Shown here in pieces: positions 61,561-64,000 of a stretch of 64,000 nt of DNA. Position numbers and translations under genes: made by a program. This DNA is from Filimonas lacunae (lineage in GTDB: Bacteria; Bacteroidota; Bacteroidia; Chitinophagales; Chitinophagaceae), in contig NZ_AP017422.1 in NCBI RefSeq assembly GCF_002355595.1, positions 2,604,001-2,668,000 of the forward strand, written 5' to 3'. Under the pieces are notes generated by a model. The model had not been told where the DNA came from and made no database searches. It worked only from the letters and a program-made list of their open reading frames with translations. Position 1 is the stretch's first letter; each line of letters begins with the position of its first letter.

Positions 61561-64000
61561 ATGATTCAACTTTTAGCACACAGGTATACTAAAGCCATTG
61601 CCTGCTTTTTACTTACCCTGTTTTATTCCTCTGTGATAATGCCTTTGTACGGGAGTATGAAGGTGTTGGCAGCAGCACAGCCGGCAGCGGTTGTCAGGCA
61701 TTATAATACCTATGGGAAACAGGCGGTTGATGCCTTTGCACAATCATACAAACAACCGCGGCAGGCTGTTTCTGCCTCATATGCAGTAAATAATAACCGG
61801 CACGTGCTAGGTAAGGCGGCGTTTATAGATGGTCCTAATCAGCCGGAAATGACTTCTTTTAAATCCGTCAGCGCCGATAATATGGTAAACTTATTTACCG
61901 GTGATTTTTCTTATAGTATTCCACTGATGGATGTAGGGGGATACCCGATTAACATTTATTACGATGGCGGAGTGGGGGTAGAGCAACAAGCCAGCTGGGT
62001 AGGGTTGGGGTGGAATATAAACCCGGGAAACGTAAACCGCAATATGCGTGGTGTGCCTGATGATTTTAATGGCGATGATACCATGATACATCAGCAGAAC
62101 ATGAAACCCAATATTACCTGGGGGGTAAATGTAGGCGGAGATGTGGAGTTTGCAGGTATTAAAAAAGTGCCTGGCCTCAATGTTTCTTTAGGAGCAGCTG
62201 TAGGGGTTTCTTTTAATAACTATTTAGGTCCTGCAATGGATCTTGATCTGAAAGCAGGAGCGTCTTATAATATATTAAGCAAGGTGTTATCGGAAAAAAG
62301 TGCAGGAGATTCTTTGAAATTAGGCCTAGATGTTAGTTTAAATGCTGATATTAACTCCCGTTATGGTTTTACATTATCTCCGGCTGTTTCCTTAACAGCT
62401 TCCGCCTTTGCCAACGAACGTAAAGCCAACCTGGGCTTAACAGCTTCCACCAGCTATAATTCACGAACAGGTATCAAGCAGATGCAGATAGCTGAACAGT
62501 GGAGTGTAAGTCGCACAGAGAACAAGCTGAAAATGGAGGCTAAAAAACAGGCTCCTACAGCGCTTGCCGTGAGAATGTATGGTGCGCTTGCTTATTATGA
62601 CATGAAAACCATTCATCATTCCTCTTCGTTGGGGGCTGCCTTATGGTCTAATTCTATCACCTTTGCCCGTCCCAGCTATACGCCTTCTATTCGTATGCCG
62701 GTTACTAACAATTCCTATACGGGCCGTTTTCAATTGGGTGGCGCACTTTGGGGAGTATATCCTTCGGCCAGTATTGAAGTATATAAGCAAACTGCCAGCA
62801 TCAGCGAGCAGGACAGGAAACAGCTGAAACCAATGGTAGGTTATCTGTATTACCAGAAGGCAGTGGATAATGCCAGTGCTGTTATGGACTTTACAAGATT
62901 TAATGATAAAGAGGTTACACCTACTACACCTGTAGTATCTGTACCTCAATATACCTATGATATATTTACTATTAATGGCGAAGGCACAGGTGGTAGTATT
63001 CGTGCTTATCGTAACGATCTGGGATATGTAAAAGATAACACCACTACATCCCGCGAAAGCAGTGATGGCGCTGGTGTGGATATTGGTATTCCCGGACATT
63101 ACGGAGCTAACTTTAACACGGTAACTACGCCCAGCACCAGTGGTGATTGGGATAATAATAATAAGTTACGCACCTCCCTGCGTTTTGGAGCAGATCATGA
63201 GAATGCTGAAGCGGTGTATTTCCGCAATCCGGGTGAAAAAAGTGTGATTAACAACGGACAGTATTATAATATAGGAGATGCCGACCTGGTAAGAGTAAAA
63301 CTGGGAGGTTCTGGCAATAGCCCTTCTATAGAGCCGGTACTGGAAAGGTTTTCTAAAACACTATCTCCCCTGGGAGATAGAAGTATGATAACTTCAGATA
63401 ATTCCGGTCGTAAAAAACGTACCCAGGTAATCAGCTATTTAACAGCGGCTGAAGCCCGTAAAATTGGCCTTGACACCAATATTGTAAGTTACCGTTTGCA
63501 AAAACTGGATACACTTTATCGTCCTTTATTTAGCAGTAACAACAGGTTAGAATATTATACTATTTCCAGAACATCAGCTTACCGGAAAAGGCACCACATT
63601 TCGCAAGTAAATGTTACGGAATCCAATGGACAGCGTTATATATATGGTATACCGGTATATAATATTGTGCAAAAAGATTTCACTTTTTCAGTAAATCCTA
63701 CTGATCCGGAGGCCGACCTCGTGGCAGCTGATTCCACAGACATGGAAACTTCTTCTGCAAAAACAGCATCTGGTAGTGGCGTGGATGGATATGTGCAATC
63801 CGTACAAACACCTGCTTATGCACATTCTTTTTTATTAACCGGGTTGCTTAGCCAGGATTATGTAGATGTAACAGGAGATGGTATTTCGGAAGATGATTTA
63901 GGTACTGCTGTAAAGTTCAATTATACACGTATACGTAATAGCGTTGATAACGATTGGGCGGTGCATAAATGGCGTACGCCGCTTACTGCGGGCAAGATGG
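61561..64000 (+). CDS. giant Rhs/SpvB-like surface protein, N-terminal part
   Basis: 813 codons to the end of the window with no stop; I read the frame through by eye. A signal peptide or anchor (IACFLLTLFYSSVIMPLYG) comes first. The typical N-terminus of Bacteroidota Rhs-like toxins follows: NMVNLFTGDFSYSIPLMDVG, GVGVEQQASWVGLGWNINPG and VNRNMRGVPDDF. Later segments such as GLLSQDYVDVTGDGISEDDL match the same family. Such proteins encode a long YD-repeat shell after this part and a variable toxin at the C-terminus, which would lie outside the window. Export may use the outer-membrane protein two genes upstream. The toxin type is unknown. Confidence 0.8.
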   Translation, partial: MIQLLAHRYTKAIACFLLTLFYSSVIMPLYGSMKVLAAAQPAAVVRHYNTYGKQAVDAFAQSYKQPRQAVSASYAVNNNRHVLGKAAFIDGPNQPEMTSFKSVSADNMVNLFTGDFSYSIPLMDVGGYPINIYYDGGVGVEQQASWVGLGWNINPGNVNRNMRGVPDDFNGDDTMIHQQNMKPNITWGVNVGGDVEFAGIKKVPGLNVSLGAAVGVSFNNYLGPAMDLDLKAGASYNILSKVLSEKSAGDSLKLGLDVSLNADINSRYGFTLSPAVSLTASAFANERKANLGLTASTSYNSRTGIKQMQIAEQWSVSRTENKLKMEAKKQAPTALAVRMYGALAYYDMKTIHHSSSLGAALWSNSITFARPSYTPSIRMPVTNNSYTGRFQLGGALWGVYPSASIEVYKQTASISEQDRKQLKPMVGYLYYQKAVDNASAVMDFTRFNDKEVTPTTPVVSVPQYTYDIFTINGEGTGGSIRAYRNDLGYVKDNTTTSRESSDGAGVDIGIPGHYGANFNTVTTPSTSGDWDNNNKLRTSLRFGADHENAEAVYFRNPGEKSVINNGQYYNIGDADLVRVKLGGSGNSPSIEPVLERFSKTLSPLGDRSMITSDNSGRKKRTQVISYLTAAEARKIGLDTNIVSYRLQKLDTLYRPLFSSNNRLEYYTISRTSAYRKRHHISQVNVTESNGQRYIYGIPVYNIVQKDFTFSVNPTDPEADLVAADSTDMETSSAKTASGSGVDGYVQSVQTPAYAHSFLLTGLLSQDYVDVTGDGISEDDLGTAVKFNYTRIRNSVDNDWAVHKWRTPLTAGKM

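Overview
The window reads as chromosomal DNA of a Bacteroidota bacterium, probably Chitinophagaceae (inference). The signs are a SusD C-terminus, many Bacteroidota-style lipoproteins, a TPR regulator with a LuxR-type helix-turn-helix, type IX secretion (T9SS) sorting domains of both classes, a PorP/SprF protein, TAnnTTTG-type promoters and almost no Shine-Dalgarno sites. Nothing indicates a phage or a plasmid.

Layout. 1-12.4 kb: end of a SusD gene, a saccharopine-dehydrogenase-like oxidoreductase, a Cthe_2159-type beta-helix lipoprotein, a phnA gene with an internal stop, a 21-bp tandem repeat, a NAGPA-like glycosidase, DUF3574 and DUF1579 lipoproteins, an ABC exporter pair joined to a dehydrogenase, an M20 amidohydrolase and two paralogous lipoproteins. 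12.6-24.4 kb: a CstB-like persulfide dioxygenase/rhodanese, a Gly-Asp-rich secreted protein, a TonB-C protein, a pepsin-like lipoprotein with a small His-rich secreted peptide gene in front, a truncated haemoglobin, an S41 protease, an aldo/keto reductase with an AraC regulator, a GH5 glycosidase and an orphan PBP2-like protein. 24.4-38.3 kb: an accessory stretch of short hypothetical genes, broken genes, an ankyrin protein, a large SF1 helicase and a Crp/Fnr regulator. 38.3-41.4 kb: a putative island of about 3 kb bounded by a 33-bp direct repeat of the tRNA-Pro 3' end. 41.5-53.4 kb: an acyltransferase, a T9SS-exported metallopeptidase-like protein and a 1956-residue T9SS adhesin followed by its PorP/SprF partner. 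53.5-57.8 kb: a tract of small, partly frameshifted genes with an Imm35/YrhB immunity gene. 58.0-64.0 kb: an operon of an outer-membrane protein, a secreted Ig-like protein and the first 813 codons of a giant Rhs-like surface protein that runs off the window.

How they fit together. The right half is built around surface display: two T9SS cargoes, a giant adhesin with its PorP/SprF protein, and a possible polymorphic-toxin operon with an immunity-type gene tract upstream. Seven or more small genes are broken by single indels or an internal stop. That is either decay in an exchange hot spot or assembly error, and read-level checking would separate the two. The features most worth following are the tRNA-Pro island, the pepsin-like protease with its His-rich peptide, and the immunity tract beside the Rhs-like operon.
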